From Opitutaceae bacterium (GTDB taxonomy: Bacteria > Verrucomicrobiota > Verrucomicrobiia > Opitutales > Opitutaceae): a stretch of 64,000 nt of DNA. The DNA is taken from the NCBI GenBank assembly GCA_041395105.1, contig JAWLBB010000002.1:62001-126000 (forward strand), written 5' to 3'. Within the stretch, counting starts at the first letter, position 1. The number at the start of each line of letters is the position of its first letter. The notes below the pieces were generated by a model that saw only the letters and a list, made by a program, of their open reading frames with translations, searched no databases and had not been told where the DNA came from. The position numbers and the translations under genes were made by a program. This document shows positions 45,460-53,865 of the stretch, one piece after another.

Positions 45460-46674
45460 TCAACGAACCGACTCCGGTTCAACCGCTCGATCACGAAAGG
45501 CTACGACGAAAACCACGAGGATGACTGCCCCAAGGACAGCCGGTATGGTCCAGAACTGTGTCCATTGCTCACGCGTCAACCGGACCGCGTCTCCGAGAAA
45601 GGAGTTGAAGATCAGTCCCGAGGCCTGGGCGCCGATCAGCATGCCCAGGCCATAAGTCACCAGCACGAGAAAGCCCTGGGCCTGGGCCCGGATGGCCGGA
45701 TTGGCCTTCCGATCAACATAGATCTGGCCGGTCACGAAAAAGAAATCGTAACAGATCCCGTGCAGGACGATGCCTCCGAGGATAAAGGCCGCCGTGCCAT
45801 CGGGCGCCCCAAGGGCGAAGAGGCCATAGCGCAGGGCCCAGGCTCCGGCCCCGACCGCGAGCATCCACTTCACGCCAAGGCGCCGGAAAAACCACGGCAT
45901 GGAAAGCATGAAGAGCACCTCGGACATCTGTCCGAAGGACATCTTGAAGGCCGGCGCAGGCAGTCCGAGGTCATGCACGAAGATCGGGGCGAAATTGTAG
46001 TAGACCGCCAGGGGAATGCAGAGCAGGAACGAGCAGACGATGAAGATCCAGAACGAGCTTCCGCGAAGCTGGGCCAGGGCATCGAGTCCGACGATCTGAC
46101 GAATGCGGATCACCGTCCCGGCAGCGGGAGGCGGGGTATGCGGCAGAAAGAAGGCAAACAATCCAAGTAGGATGCCCGCCCCACCTGCCACGCGCAGTGG
46201 CAAAGCGGTCGCATCCGCCTTGAGGACGGCACTGACCAGGATGCCGGCCACGATCCAGCCGATCGTGCCGAAGACCCGAATGAGCGGAAACTGCTTTTCC
46301 TGATTCTCTATATGATGAAAGGCGAGGGAATTGGTCAGCCCGAGGGTCGGCATATAGCAGAGCATATGAATCCCCAGACCAAGAATGAAAAGGGCCGGTT
46401 GCTTCTCAAAAGACGGAGTCGCTATCAGTGCGGCCCCCCCGATCAAGTGCATGATCCCGAGAACCTTTTCCACGGGAAAAAAGCGGTCCGCCACCAGACC
46501 AAGAAAGAAGGGCGAGAGGATGGCCGCGATCGGGCCCACCGTATAGGCCCAATGGGTAACCGAGGTCATCCCGGCAGCGGTCATATAGTTGCCGATCGTC
46601 ACATACCACCCTCCCCAGACAAAGAACTGGAGGAACATCATCAGTGAAAGCCGGGAAGTGATTCCTTTGGTCAT
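45460..46674 (-). CDS. MFS transporter, nucleoside:H+ symporter (NHS)-like
   Basis: I chose the ATG at 46674 (MTKGITSRLSLMMFLQFFVWGGWYVT). The 404-residue product has 12 predicted helices and the NHS-like pattern FVWGGWYVTIGNYM at the N terminus, plus the IRVFGTIGWIVAGI segment. It likely imports a nucleoside or small saccharide with protons. It is 110 bp upstream of the 1224-residue gene on the same strand, so it may supply that protein's pathway. Confidence 0.82.
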   Translation of the reverse strand: MTKGITSRLSLMMFLQFFVWGGWYVTIGNYMTAAGMTSVTHWAYTVGPIAAILSPFFLGLVADRFFPVEKVLGIMHLIGGAALIATPSFEKQPALFILGLGIHMLCYMPTLGLTNSLAFHHIENQEKQFPLIRVFGTIGWIVAGILVSAVLKADATALPLRVAGGAGILLGLFAFFLPHTPPPAAGTVIRIRQIVGLDALAQLRGSSFWIFIVCSFLLCIPLAVYYNFAPIFVHDLGLPAPAFKMSFGQMSEVLFMLSMPWFFRRLGVKWMLAVGAGAWALRYGLFALGAPDGTAAFILGGIVLHGICYDFFFVTGQIYVDRKANPAIRAQAQGFLVLVTYGLGMLIGAQASGLIFNSFLGDAVRLTREQWTQFWTIPAVLGAVILVVFVVAFRDRAVEPESVR

Positions 46675-46796
46675 GGCAATCGGAGCGAGGCGTTGAGGCG
46701 AAAGGCGGGGCAGAACCATCCTGACCATGCCCAATCGCGACCCGGCTGCAAAGCGAAAATCAGATGGGGCGAACCAACGTCAGGACAGGACAAGGT

Positions 46797-48290
46797 CTAG
46801 GGTCCGAGGTCGATGGAGAGCCGGGTTTCGATCGCGAGATGCCTGGCTGTGGTCGTCTCGGTCCAGGAGTTCCCAGCCACCACGTTCAGCTTCACCCGGA
46901 TTCTGTCCTGGAGATAAGCGGTCAGACCAACCGTGCCGAGAAGCATTCGACCGCCGTCGATCGAATGATCCGAGAGATCCGTGTAGGAACCACGTATGGA
47001 GAACGCCCAAGAGGTATCCTTCCAATCGTTCCAGGAGAATTCCCTCGATGGCGCCACGGATGAAAAGACGCCACGTTTCCGGTCATAGGTCCGGCGCTCG
47101 CCGGAAATGATCCATGAGCCCGATACATACCCGCCGAAAAAACCGAGGGAGGGAGCATCGTCGAGATCGACCTTGGAATGGAAGACCTCCGTCTGGAGCA
47201 GAAGACCATTCTGCAGATGGACAAATTCCAGGCCGACGGTCGCAGCGGAGTCACTCGGAATGTCACCGGTATCGATGGCGTAGGGGGCGGCGTGAGCCTC
47301 CGGACGCGCCCGATAGCGGATCTGGCTGCTTCCGGATTTGATCCAGTTCACGCTTGCTCCGAAATGGGTGAGACCGGCAGATCGGTCCGGGTCATCACCC
47401 TCGTCGACCCGGGCCAACCAGGTCACCCGGCCGATCAGCCGTCCATAATCGCTGGATGCGCTGCTGGCATCATTTGTGAGGCCGTCGGCGAAGAGTCCCC
47501 CGGTCAAGGTCATCCGATTGTTGCTGAAAGTTCGATTGAATTGGACGCCGGGCTCGATTCCGGGGGTGAGGGCCGCACTGGCCGAGTCCAACTCCATGAA
47601 GGTCTGCCACTGACTGCTGACCATGTTTTCAAAACCCATGGGTGCACTGAATCCACCCGTCTTGACCTGGCCAAGAATGGGAATCTGGTCCATAGCCAGA
47701 TACATGTTTTCGACATAGAACGCATGTGGGACGTAACCCAATTCCAACTGATAAAGAAAAGGGAAGAGAAGAAGAAAGTCGCCTTTGGTCAAAATCCGGA
47801 AACGCCGCAATTCCATCCGGGTTCCGAGGTCCGCGGCATCTCCGCCGTTCAGGAAAGTGGCGAGATCCAGATCAATCCGCATCCCGATCTTCGCGGTGAA
47901 TTTCACGCGATCGACCGAGAATCGTGAGAATTTGGAAAGGATTTCCTTCTCCTCCATTGCGGGGGGATTCGGGATGGAGGTGTTTTCCTGAATCTCGAAG
48001 GCAATCCCGTCCCAACCCATCCAGCGGAAACGCCAATAGGAACTGATCTCCGGTACCGGGGGCGGGGCAGGCGAAGTCGGCAATTCGGGAGTCACGGTCG
48101 ACTTGATGACGACCGGACCAGCCGCGTGTGGGTCGGCCGGTTCCGCCACCGGAGCAACGTCCTCCAATTGCCGGTCAAACTTCAGCTCCGAACTCCCACC
48201 CTCCTCCGACCAGCCCACCGGAATCAAACCGGACCCGAATGCCACCAAGGTGGGTCGAAGACACAATTGAATCCAAACCCGAGGTGCCAT
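46797..48290 (-). CDS. OprP/OprO-type porin
   Basis: I start at the ATG at 48290 (MAPRVWIQLCLRP), which opens a signal-like segment, although the GTG at 48314 is open upstream. The 497-residue product has the phosphate-selective-porin pattern: RFSVDRVKFTAKIGMRIDLD and further alternating beta strands (DFLLLFPFLYQLELGYVPHAFYVENMYLAM, then GGRMLLGTVGLTAYLQDRIRVKLNVVAG). It ends in an aromatic/charged strand. It forms a trimeric outer-membrane channel for anions in characterised relatives. It follows lpxL by 13 bp, so it may share its transcript. Confidence 0.8.
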   Translation of the reverse strand: MAPRVWIQLCLRPTLVAFGSGLIPVGWSEEGGSSELKFDRQLEDVAPVAEPADPHAAGPVVIKSTVTPELPTSPAPPPVPEISSYWRFRWMGWDGIAFEIQENTSIPNPPAMEEKEILSKFSRFSVDRVKFTAKIGMRIDLDLATFLNGGDAADLGTRMELRRFRILTKGDFLLLFPFLYQLELGYVPHAFYVENMYLAMDQIPILGQVKTGGFSAPMGFENMVSSQWQTFMELDSASAALTPGIEPGVQFNRTFSNNRMTLTGGLFADGLTNDASSASSDYGRLIGRVTWLARVDEGDDPDRSAGLTHFGASVNWIKSGSSQIRYRARPEAHAAPYAIDTGDIPSDSAATVGLEFVHLQNGLLLQTEVFHSKVDLDDAPSLGFFGGYVSGSWIISGERRTYDRKRGVFSSVAPSREFSWNDWKDTSWAFSIRGSYTDLSDHSIDGGRMLLGTVGLTAYLQDRIRVKLNVVAGNSWTETTTARHLAIETRLSIDLGP

Positions 48291-48303
48291 GGGAATACCT
48301 CGA

Positions 48304-49197
48304 TCAGGCCACAAGCCGCCAGCGGTTGTGCACCCAGAACCAATTGGCCGGATCGCGTCTCACGGCCTCTTCGAAGATCCGGTTCATGTCGGCAGTGATG
48401 GCCTCCGCCGTCCGGATCCCGCCATTTTCCAGCAGGGGGATGGCATCACTGATCTCGATCCGCCAACGGGCCAGTGAGGTCCTGTAACAGACCGCGACAT
48501 GAAACGGATAGTGAAAACGACGGGCAAATACCGCCGGGGCGGCGGAAGTTGAACATTCGACCCCCAGAAAAGGGCCCTTGATGCCGCGCGGCCCCCCGTT
48601 CTGATCGCTGAGCAGTCCGATGACCACCCCACCCGCCTTGAGCATGGACTTCAGTTTGGCCGCATCCCGGGTTCTCTCGAGGAAAACGCAGTTCAGACTC
48701 TGACGATAAGAGAGCAGGAGATCGTTGAGCGCAGCGGGTTTGACCGCCCGGTAGGTGGTGACCAGTTGCATGCCGGGCAGACGATGCGCCGCCGTGGCGA
48801 AAATCTCGAAATTGCCAAAATGGCCGAGGGCAAGAATCCGGCTGGGGGACCGCCCATCTTCACCGACCTCCAGCAGTTTCTCCCCTCCATCCACCTCAAG
48901 AATCTTGTCCAGGTCGAGCGGACTGATTCCGGCAGTGCAGACTCCGCAGACAAAGCTCTCACCGATCCTCTTGAAGTTCTCCCTGGCGAGTGCCGCGATC
49001 TGGTTCCGGGTTTTCTCGTTTCCGAAGACCGCGGTGAGATTGGTCACGGCCACCTTTCGGTGCCGGCGGTCGACCAGATGGGCCATCCCGCCGAAGAATC
49101 GGCCGAGACGCGCTGCACCGCGGAGCGGCAGGGCGCGCAGGCTCTCGAAGAGGAAACGGGCAAGAATGACAACGAGGCGATCCAACATGCTTCGCAT
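48304..49197 (-). CDS. lpxL: lipid A secondary acyltransferase (LpxL/HtrB family)
   Basis: A 297-residue acyltransferase of the lysophospholipid/lipid A family. The HX4E active-site motif is visible as His126...Glu131 in LGHFGNFE. The basic LVDRRHRKVAVTNL segment and the GLLSDQNGGPRGI block also fit the family. These enzymes add a secondary acyl chain to Kdo2-lipid A precursor at the inner membrane, after WaaA. It starts 9 bp after the waaA stop, so the order waaA-lpxL mirrors the pathway. Whether it is LpxL- or LpxM-specific cannot be told. Confidence 0.88.
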   Translation of the reverse strand: MRSMLDRLVVILARFLFESLRALPLRGAARLGRFFGGMAHLVDRRHRKVAVTNLTAVFGNEKTRNQIAALARENFKRIGESFVCGVCTAGISPLDLDKILEVDGGEKLLEVGEDGRSPSRILALGHFGNFEIFATAAHRLPGMQLVTTYRAVKPAALNDLLLSYRQSLNCVFLERTRDAAKLKSMLKAGGVVIGLLSDQNGGPRGIKGPFLGVECSTSAAPAVFARRFHYPFHVAVCYRTSLARWRIEISDAIPLLENGGIRTAEAITADMNRIFEEAVRRDPANWFWVHNRWRLVA

Positions 49198-49206
49198 TCG
49201 TCACCT

Positions 49207-50598
49207 TCAGTCCGGACTCTTCCCGGGGCCAGAATAAACCGTACGACCTGAAGCCGAAGAGGTCGCGGCAAGAAGCTCGACGAGCTCCTCCACCAGATGA
49301 TCGGTGATGCCGCGATGGGCCTCAACCGCTTCCAGCGCCTTCGCGCCGGCTTCAGCCGCTTCGTCCCGGTGCATCAGCCAGTCCAGCATCACCTTGTGGA
49401 GGGCGTCACCATCGGTGATCACCCGCGCCCCGCCCCGTTCAACCAATTCCGGAGCAATATCTGGAAAGTCGCTCATGTCCGGCCCGAATACGATCGGTTT
49501 GCCGGCCAGAGCCGGCTCAATCGGATTCTGCCCCCCCTTGGGCACAATGCTCCCTCCGACAAAAGCCATCTCGGCCAACGGATAGAAACGACCGAGAAAT
49601 CCAAGCCGGTCCACCACCACGACATCCGGTCGCTCGATCCGGCGATCGGTCAACAGGGCGACCTCAAACCCACTGGCCCGGCAGATATCCCTGACCTCCA
49701 GCCCCCGCTCCGGATGCCGCGGCACCAGGATCAGTTTCAACCCATCAACCTCCCCTCGCAGCCGTGCAAAGACCTCAAGAAGTGTGCGTTCCTCCCCTGC
49801 ATGGGTGCTGCCGGCGATGAGAATCCGATCATTGGGCTCAAACCCGAGGATTTTGCGCAGAGACCGGCCGCCATCCTCGCTGACCGAACCACCATTGGCA
49901 TCAAACTTGAGATTGCCCGGCCGGCCCAACCGGTCGGGCCCGACTCCCAGGTCGCGGAACCTCGAAGCCTCCCGGACGGATTGCGGGTAAATCATCCGAA
50001 AGACTGCAAAGGCCGGACCAAACAGACTCCACCAACGCGCAAAGGAACAAAAAGACCTCTCGGTCAGGCGCCCATTGACCAGCACGCAGGGGATACCGCG
50101 GGACCTGAAGAAACTGAGGTATCCGGGCCAGACGTCCGTTTCGACAAGGACGAAGAGGTCGGGCCGGATGCGCGAAAAGCAACGCCGGTAGGCCAACGGG
50201 GTGTCGTAGGGAAAGTAAAAGAGACCGTCGATCTTTCCTTCCAGCCTCTTCCCGGCGATCAACCGACCGCTCAAGGTCGACACCGAGACCACGATCGGAC
50301 GCGCGTCTCCAAGCCGGGCGCGCAGTCCTTCGATCAGGGGCACGGCCGAGAGCAATTCGCCCACGGAAAGCGCATGGATCCAGACCGGACCGGGCCCATC
50401 GACATCAGTTTTCGGATACGGCTGAAATCCCAGGCGCGGCAGCAATGTCTTCCGCCGCTTTTCCTTCAGCAGAAGGAACGGCCAACCCAAAGCCAGCACC
50501 AATGGAAAGACAATCGCGCTGAAGAGGAAGTAGGCCGGTCTGGCCAGCCAGGAGGGGCAGACAAAGCCTCGTCTCTTCTCCATCAGCAGATCGGTCAC
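49207..50598 (-). CDS. waaA: 3-deoxy-D-manno-octulosonic acid transferase (copy 1)
   Basis: A 463-residue GT30 enzyme that moves Kdo or a Kdo analogue from its CMP donor to lipid A precursor. An N-terminal membrane helix (residues ~22-45) precedes the catalytic Glu81 in the SVGELLSA segment. LVETDVWPG, the GGSIVPKGGQNPIEPA segment and the TDGDALHK region follow the GT30 pattern. Its start overlaps the kdnB stop by 4 bp. It is one of two waaA genes in this locus; the other lies on the opposite strand at 53866. Confidence 0.93.
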   Translation of the reverse strand: MTDLLMEKRRGFVCPSWLARPAYFLFSAIVFPLVLALGWPFLLLKEKRRKTLLPRLGFQPYPKTDVDGPGPVWIHALSVGELLSAVPLIEGLRARLGDARPIVVSVSTLSGRLIAGKRLEGKIDGLFYFPYDTPLAYRRCFSRIRPDLFVLVETDVWPGYLSFFRSRGIPCVLVNGRLTERSFCSFARWWSLFGPAFAVFRMIYPQSVREASRFRDLGVGPDRLGRPGNLKFDANGGSVSEDGGRSLRKILGFEPNDRILIAGSTHAGEERTLLEVFARLRGEVDGLKLILVPRHPERGLEVRDICRASGFEVALLTDRRIERPDVVVVDRLGFLGRFYPLAEMAFVGGSIVPKGGQNPIEPALAGKPIVFGPDMSDFPDIAPELVERGGARVITDGDALHKVMLDWLMHRDEAAEAGAKALEAVEAHRGITDHLVEELVELLAATSSASGRTVYSGPGKSPD

Positions 50599-51677
50599 AT
50601 CCGCTCGAAGAGAGCTCGCGCGCGCTCCGGCGTCATATGGTCCTTCCAGTTCGGCCCCAGGGCGTTCTGCCAGAGCGGATCAAGACTCAGGGCGACCCGG
50701 ATCATCTCACTCATCTGGTGTTCGGTGGCGTCCTTCGTCACCCCGCGAGGAAGCGTGATGTGGTGACGCTCGATCATCCGGCGAAACTCCCGCACGTTTT
50801 CCGGGTAGTATTCCTCCAACTGATCGAAGACGATGCAATTGCCCACCCCGTGGCGGGTTCCGAAGACAAAGGAGAGCCCGTAGCTGAGCGCGTGGCAGAC
50901 TCCCACCTGGGAATAGGCGATGCTCAATCCCCCGAAATAGCTGGCGACCATCAGTTTCTCATCGGCCACCGCGTCGCTGAGATCACCCAGAAAGGCTTCC
51001 CGGCACATTTCCTGGGACTTCTCGGCAAAGGCCCGGGCAAACTCGTTGATGAAGGTGCCGTTCAACGACTCCGCCGAATGGATATAGCAGTCCATCGCGG
51101 TGTAGAATCGCTGATCCCTCGGGGCGTCGGCAATAAGGTCGGCATCGAGGATGATCTGATCAAATGGAGTGAAATCGGAATTGATGCCCAATTTCCGAAC
51201 CGGTCCGGTCAGCACAGTCGTCCGGGAGACCTCGGCACCGGTTCCGGCCAGGGTTGGTATCCCGACATTGTAGATACCGGGGTTCTTCACCAGATCCCAC
51301 CCCTGATAGTCCGCGGCCGAGCCCGGATTGGTCAGCATGAGGGCAACCGCCTTGGCCAGGTCCATCGTACTGCCACCGCCGATCCCGACGAGCGCATCCG
51401 GCATGCGGGAGGAGAAATCCTTCACCCGCAGGGTCAGTTCATCGACATACTTCGTCTTCGGCTCCACATCGCAGTTGACGAAGATGACCTGGTCCCGGGT
51501 CAGGAACGGCAGGGCCTTGACCCAGTCCCTGTCCTCAAGCACATCGTCGATCAGGAAGACAGTCGGCGTGGCCGCGTCCGTTCGCCTGGTCGAGAGGACA
51601 TCTCCGAGTTGCCGGACGCTGCCGCGGCCGAAAATCAATTGCGGGACGACCCGCAGGTTCTTGTAGTTTGGATTCAT
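50595..51677 (-). CDS. kdnB: Kdo 8-oxidase (iron-containing alcohol dehydrogenase family)
   Basis: A 360-residue member of the iron-dependent alcohol dehydrogenase family, closest in pattern to KdnB, which oxidises the C8 hydroxyl of Kdo to an aldehyde. The nucleotide site GIGGGSTMDLAKAVAL is present, as are GTGAEVSRTTVLTG and likely metal ligands in YIHSAES and CHALSYGLSFVFGTRHGVGN. The assignment rests on the neighbourhood: a DegT-type KdnA, KdsB and WaaA lie on both sides. Simple alcohol dehydrogenase activity would be the alternative. Confidence 0.85.
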   Translation of the reverse strand: MNPNYKNLRVVPQLIFGRGSVRQLGDVLSTRRTDAATPTVFLIDDVLEDRDWVKALPFLTRDQVIFVNCDVEPKTKYVDELTLRVKDFSSRMPDALVGIGGGSTMDLAKAVALMLTNPGSAADYQGWDLVKNPGIYNVGIPTLAGTGAEVSRTTVLTGPVRKLGINSDFTPFDQIILDADLIADAPRDQRFYTAMDCYIHSAESLNGTFINEFARAFAEKSQEMCREAFLGDLSDAVADEKLMVASYFGGLSIAYSQVGVCHALSYGLSFVFGTRHGVGNCIVFDQLEEYYPENVREFRRMIERHHITLPRGVTKDATEHQMSEMIRVALSLDPLWQNALGPNWKDHMTPERARALFERM

Positions 51678-51700
51678 CAGGTGGGTGGGAAAGGGGGCCT

Positions 51701-52459
51701 TCAGGAAAACTGCTGTTTGACGACCGATTCGAAGGCGGCGGCCTGTTCGGCGGTGTCGATCTCGATCAGGGCATCGTGGGTCACCCCCATCCGGATACGA
51801 TAACCCGCCTCAAGCACGCGAAGCATTTCAAGTTTCTCGACCTGCTCAAGGCGACCCGGCGGCATCGTGGCAAATCGCTGAAGAAAAGCGCCATCATAGG
51901 CATAAAGCCCGAGATGGATGAGCAGGGGAATGGCGGCGGCGGCCTCGCGGTCAAACCCTCCGTTGCGGTCGCGGAAGTGCGGAACGGGAGCTCTCGAGAA
52001 AATCAAGGCCCGTCCATCGCGATCGGAAAAACACTTCACGTGATTCGGGTTGAAGTAATCCGCCTCCTCCAGCAACGGTGTTCCGAGGGTGGCCATCTCG
52101 ACGTCCTCCTGGATGAGTGCCGCCAGCTGGCGGATCTGTCCGCCCGTCACCAGGGGTTCGTCGGCCTGGACATTGATGACCTGGTCCGCACCGATCTCCC
52201 GGTTGGCCTCTGCGATCCGGTCCGTTCCGCAGGTGTGGTCGACATCGGTCATGACGGCATCGAAACCGGCGCGCTCGAGCAGTTTCAGGAGTTCCTCGCT
52301 GTCGACGGCGAAATGAAGCGGATACTCCGGCGCTTCGCGGCGGATCCGTTCGGCCGTCCAGAGGATGACCGGTTTGCCCGCGACTTCATGAAGCAGCTTC
52401 TTGGGGAACCGGGTCGAGGCGACCCGGGCGGGCACGATGATGGCAACGGATTTTCCCAT
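51701..52459 (-). CDS. kdsB: CMP-Kdo/Kdo8N synthetase (3-deoxy-manno-octulosonate cytidylyltransferase)
   Basis: A 252-residue cytidylyltransferase started at the ATG at 52459 (MGKSVAIIVPARVASTRFPKKLL). The VINVQADEPLV segment (with metal-binding Asp), the GTPLLEEADYFNPNHVKC region and the C-terminal EQVEKLEMLRVLE motif match KdsB. It couples CTP to Kdo or, in a kdn cluster, to Kdo8N. In Shewanella the KdsB of such a cluster prefers the amino sugar; by synteny this one probably does too. It lies 27 bp after kdnA and 23 bp before kdnB. Confidence 0.93.
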   Translation of the reverse strand: MGKSVAIIVPARVASTRFPKKLLHEVAGKPVILWTAERIRREAPEYPLHFAVDSEELLKLLERAGFDAVMTDVDHTCGTDRIAEANREIGADQVINVQADEPLVTGGQIRQLAALIQEDVEMATLGTPLLEEADYFNPNHVKCFSDRDGRALIFSRAPVPHFRDRNGGFDREAAAAIPLLIHLGLYAYDGAFLQRFATMPPGRLEQVEKLEMLRVLEAGYRIRMGVTHDALIEIDTAEQAAAFESVVKQQFS

Positions 52460-52486
52460 GACGGCTCGGTGAGCGGGGCGCTCCAA

Positions 52487-53671
52487 TCAGGCCAGAATCG
52501 CCCGCATTTTCGCCAATCGGTCCGCCAGTTGCTCCTCGGTCCAGGAGAGTTTGATTAACATCGAGATGTTGCGCGAAATGATGGCATCCGACTTCGGGAG
52601 GTGAAGTGATTTCCATTCCCGCTCGGGCTCCCACCGGGCCACCGGCAGCAAGGCGGGACTGGTCAGATTCTTGAAGTGATCCCACTTGGTGTGGTAGTGC
52701 CAATTGTTCACGTAGTAGTAGAAACAACCGTCAACTCCGGCCGCCCCCAATCGGGCCGAAGCTTCGCGGGTCTCGGCCTCGGTCGGAAGCATGAACGAGA
52801 GGAAGGTGGCGGAATCGCCATCGGGATCGGGGATCTCGCGAAAACGGACCCGGGGAAGATCGGAAAGACCGTCCTTGAGGTATTGCTTGTTGCGGCGCTG
52901 GGTTTCGATCATCCGGTCGACCTTGCGCAGCTGGGCCAGACCCACCGCGGCGTGCAGCTCACTGATCCGGTAATTGGTTCCAATATGCGGATGAAGGTCG
53001 GCGCCACGATCAACGCCCTTGTGGTCGTGTCCGTGGTCCGCATAGGCCTGGATCACATCGTAAAGGGCGGGATCGTCGGTCACGATGGCCCCACCCTCCG
53101 CACAGGTCATGGTCTTGACGTAGTCAAAGGAATAGCAGCCCACCCGACCGATCGTTCCGAGTGCCCGCCCCTTCCAGGATCCGCCAAAGGCCTGGGCGGC
53201 ATCCTCGATCAGGGTGACACCATGGCGATCGCAAACCGCCTTGATTCGGTCAAGATGGGGCATGGACCCGCACATATGAACACAAAGGACCGCCTTCGTC
53301 TTTTCCGTGATTGCCGCTTCGACCGCCTCGGGATCGAGGCAGAGGGTTTCATCGATATCCACGAATACCGGTGCTGCACCAGCCAGGAGCACGGCCTCCG
53401 GATCGGCTACGAAGGTGAATGGTGGGAGGATGACCTCGTCTCCCGCCCCCACCCCGCAGACCGCCAATGCGGTGGACACGGCGGAAGTGCCGCTCGCGAC
53501 CAGATGGACATGGTTGCTTCCCAGCTTCTCGGAAAGCGCCGCCTCCAGCTCCCGAGCCGGCCAGCGACCACCGCGGACTCCGTCGAATCCGTAACGCATG
53601 AGCACACCGGACTCGAGGACCGCATTGACCTCGGCCCGTTCTTCATCTCCAAACCACTCGAATCCTGGCAT
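52487..53671 (-). CDS. kdnA: 8-amino-3,8-dideoxy-manno-octulosonate aminotransferase (DegT family)
   Basis: A 394-residue DegT/DnrJ/EryC1-type aminotransferase. The PLP Schiff-base Lys186 lies in CYSFDYVKTMTCAEGG, and Asp157 (EDAAQAFGG) is the cofactor-pairing Asp. The protein starts MPGFEWFGDEERAEV, as KdnA proteins do. It should convert the 8-aldehyde made by KdnB into 8-amino-Kdo (Kdo8N). It is first in the tight minus-strand unit kdnA-kdsB-kdnB-waaA-lpxL and is divergent from a second waaA. Confidence 0.87.
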   Translation of the reverse strand: MPGFEWFGDEERAEVNAVLESGVLMRYGFDGVRGGRWPARELEAALSEKLGSNHVHLVASGTSAVSTALAVCGVGAGDEVILPPFTFVADPEAVLLAGAAPVFVDIDETLCLDPEAVEAAITEKTKAVLCVHMCGSMPHLDRIKAVCDRHGVTLIEDAAQAFGGSWKGRALGTIGRVGCYSFDYVKTMTCAEGGAIVTDDPALYDVIQAYADHGHDHKGVDRGADLHPHIGTNYRISELHAAVGLAQLRKVDRMIETQRRNKQYLKDGLSDLPRVRFREIPDPDGDSATFLSFMLPTEAETREASARLGAAGVDGCFYYYVNNWHYHTKWDHFKNLTSPALLPVARWEPEREWKSLHLPKSDAIISRNISMLIKLSWTEEQLADRLAKMRAILA

Positions 53672-53865
53672 TTTGTCTTTCCTTGATCTGTCTGGGTTTC
53701 AACCGGGCAACACCGGTCACAACGACTGTCTAGAAGCCCGGGAGTAAAGGGTTCTCGTCGCTGCTTTGCCAGCAGGAAGTTGCCCCGGGATCTCCACGAA
53801 CGAAGCGACCCGGCTCGAACAGTTAAGCCTCGCGGGGCGGGCAGGGATCGCTTTCATCTCTGCTC

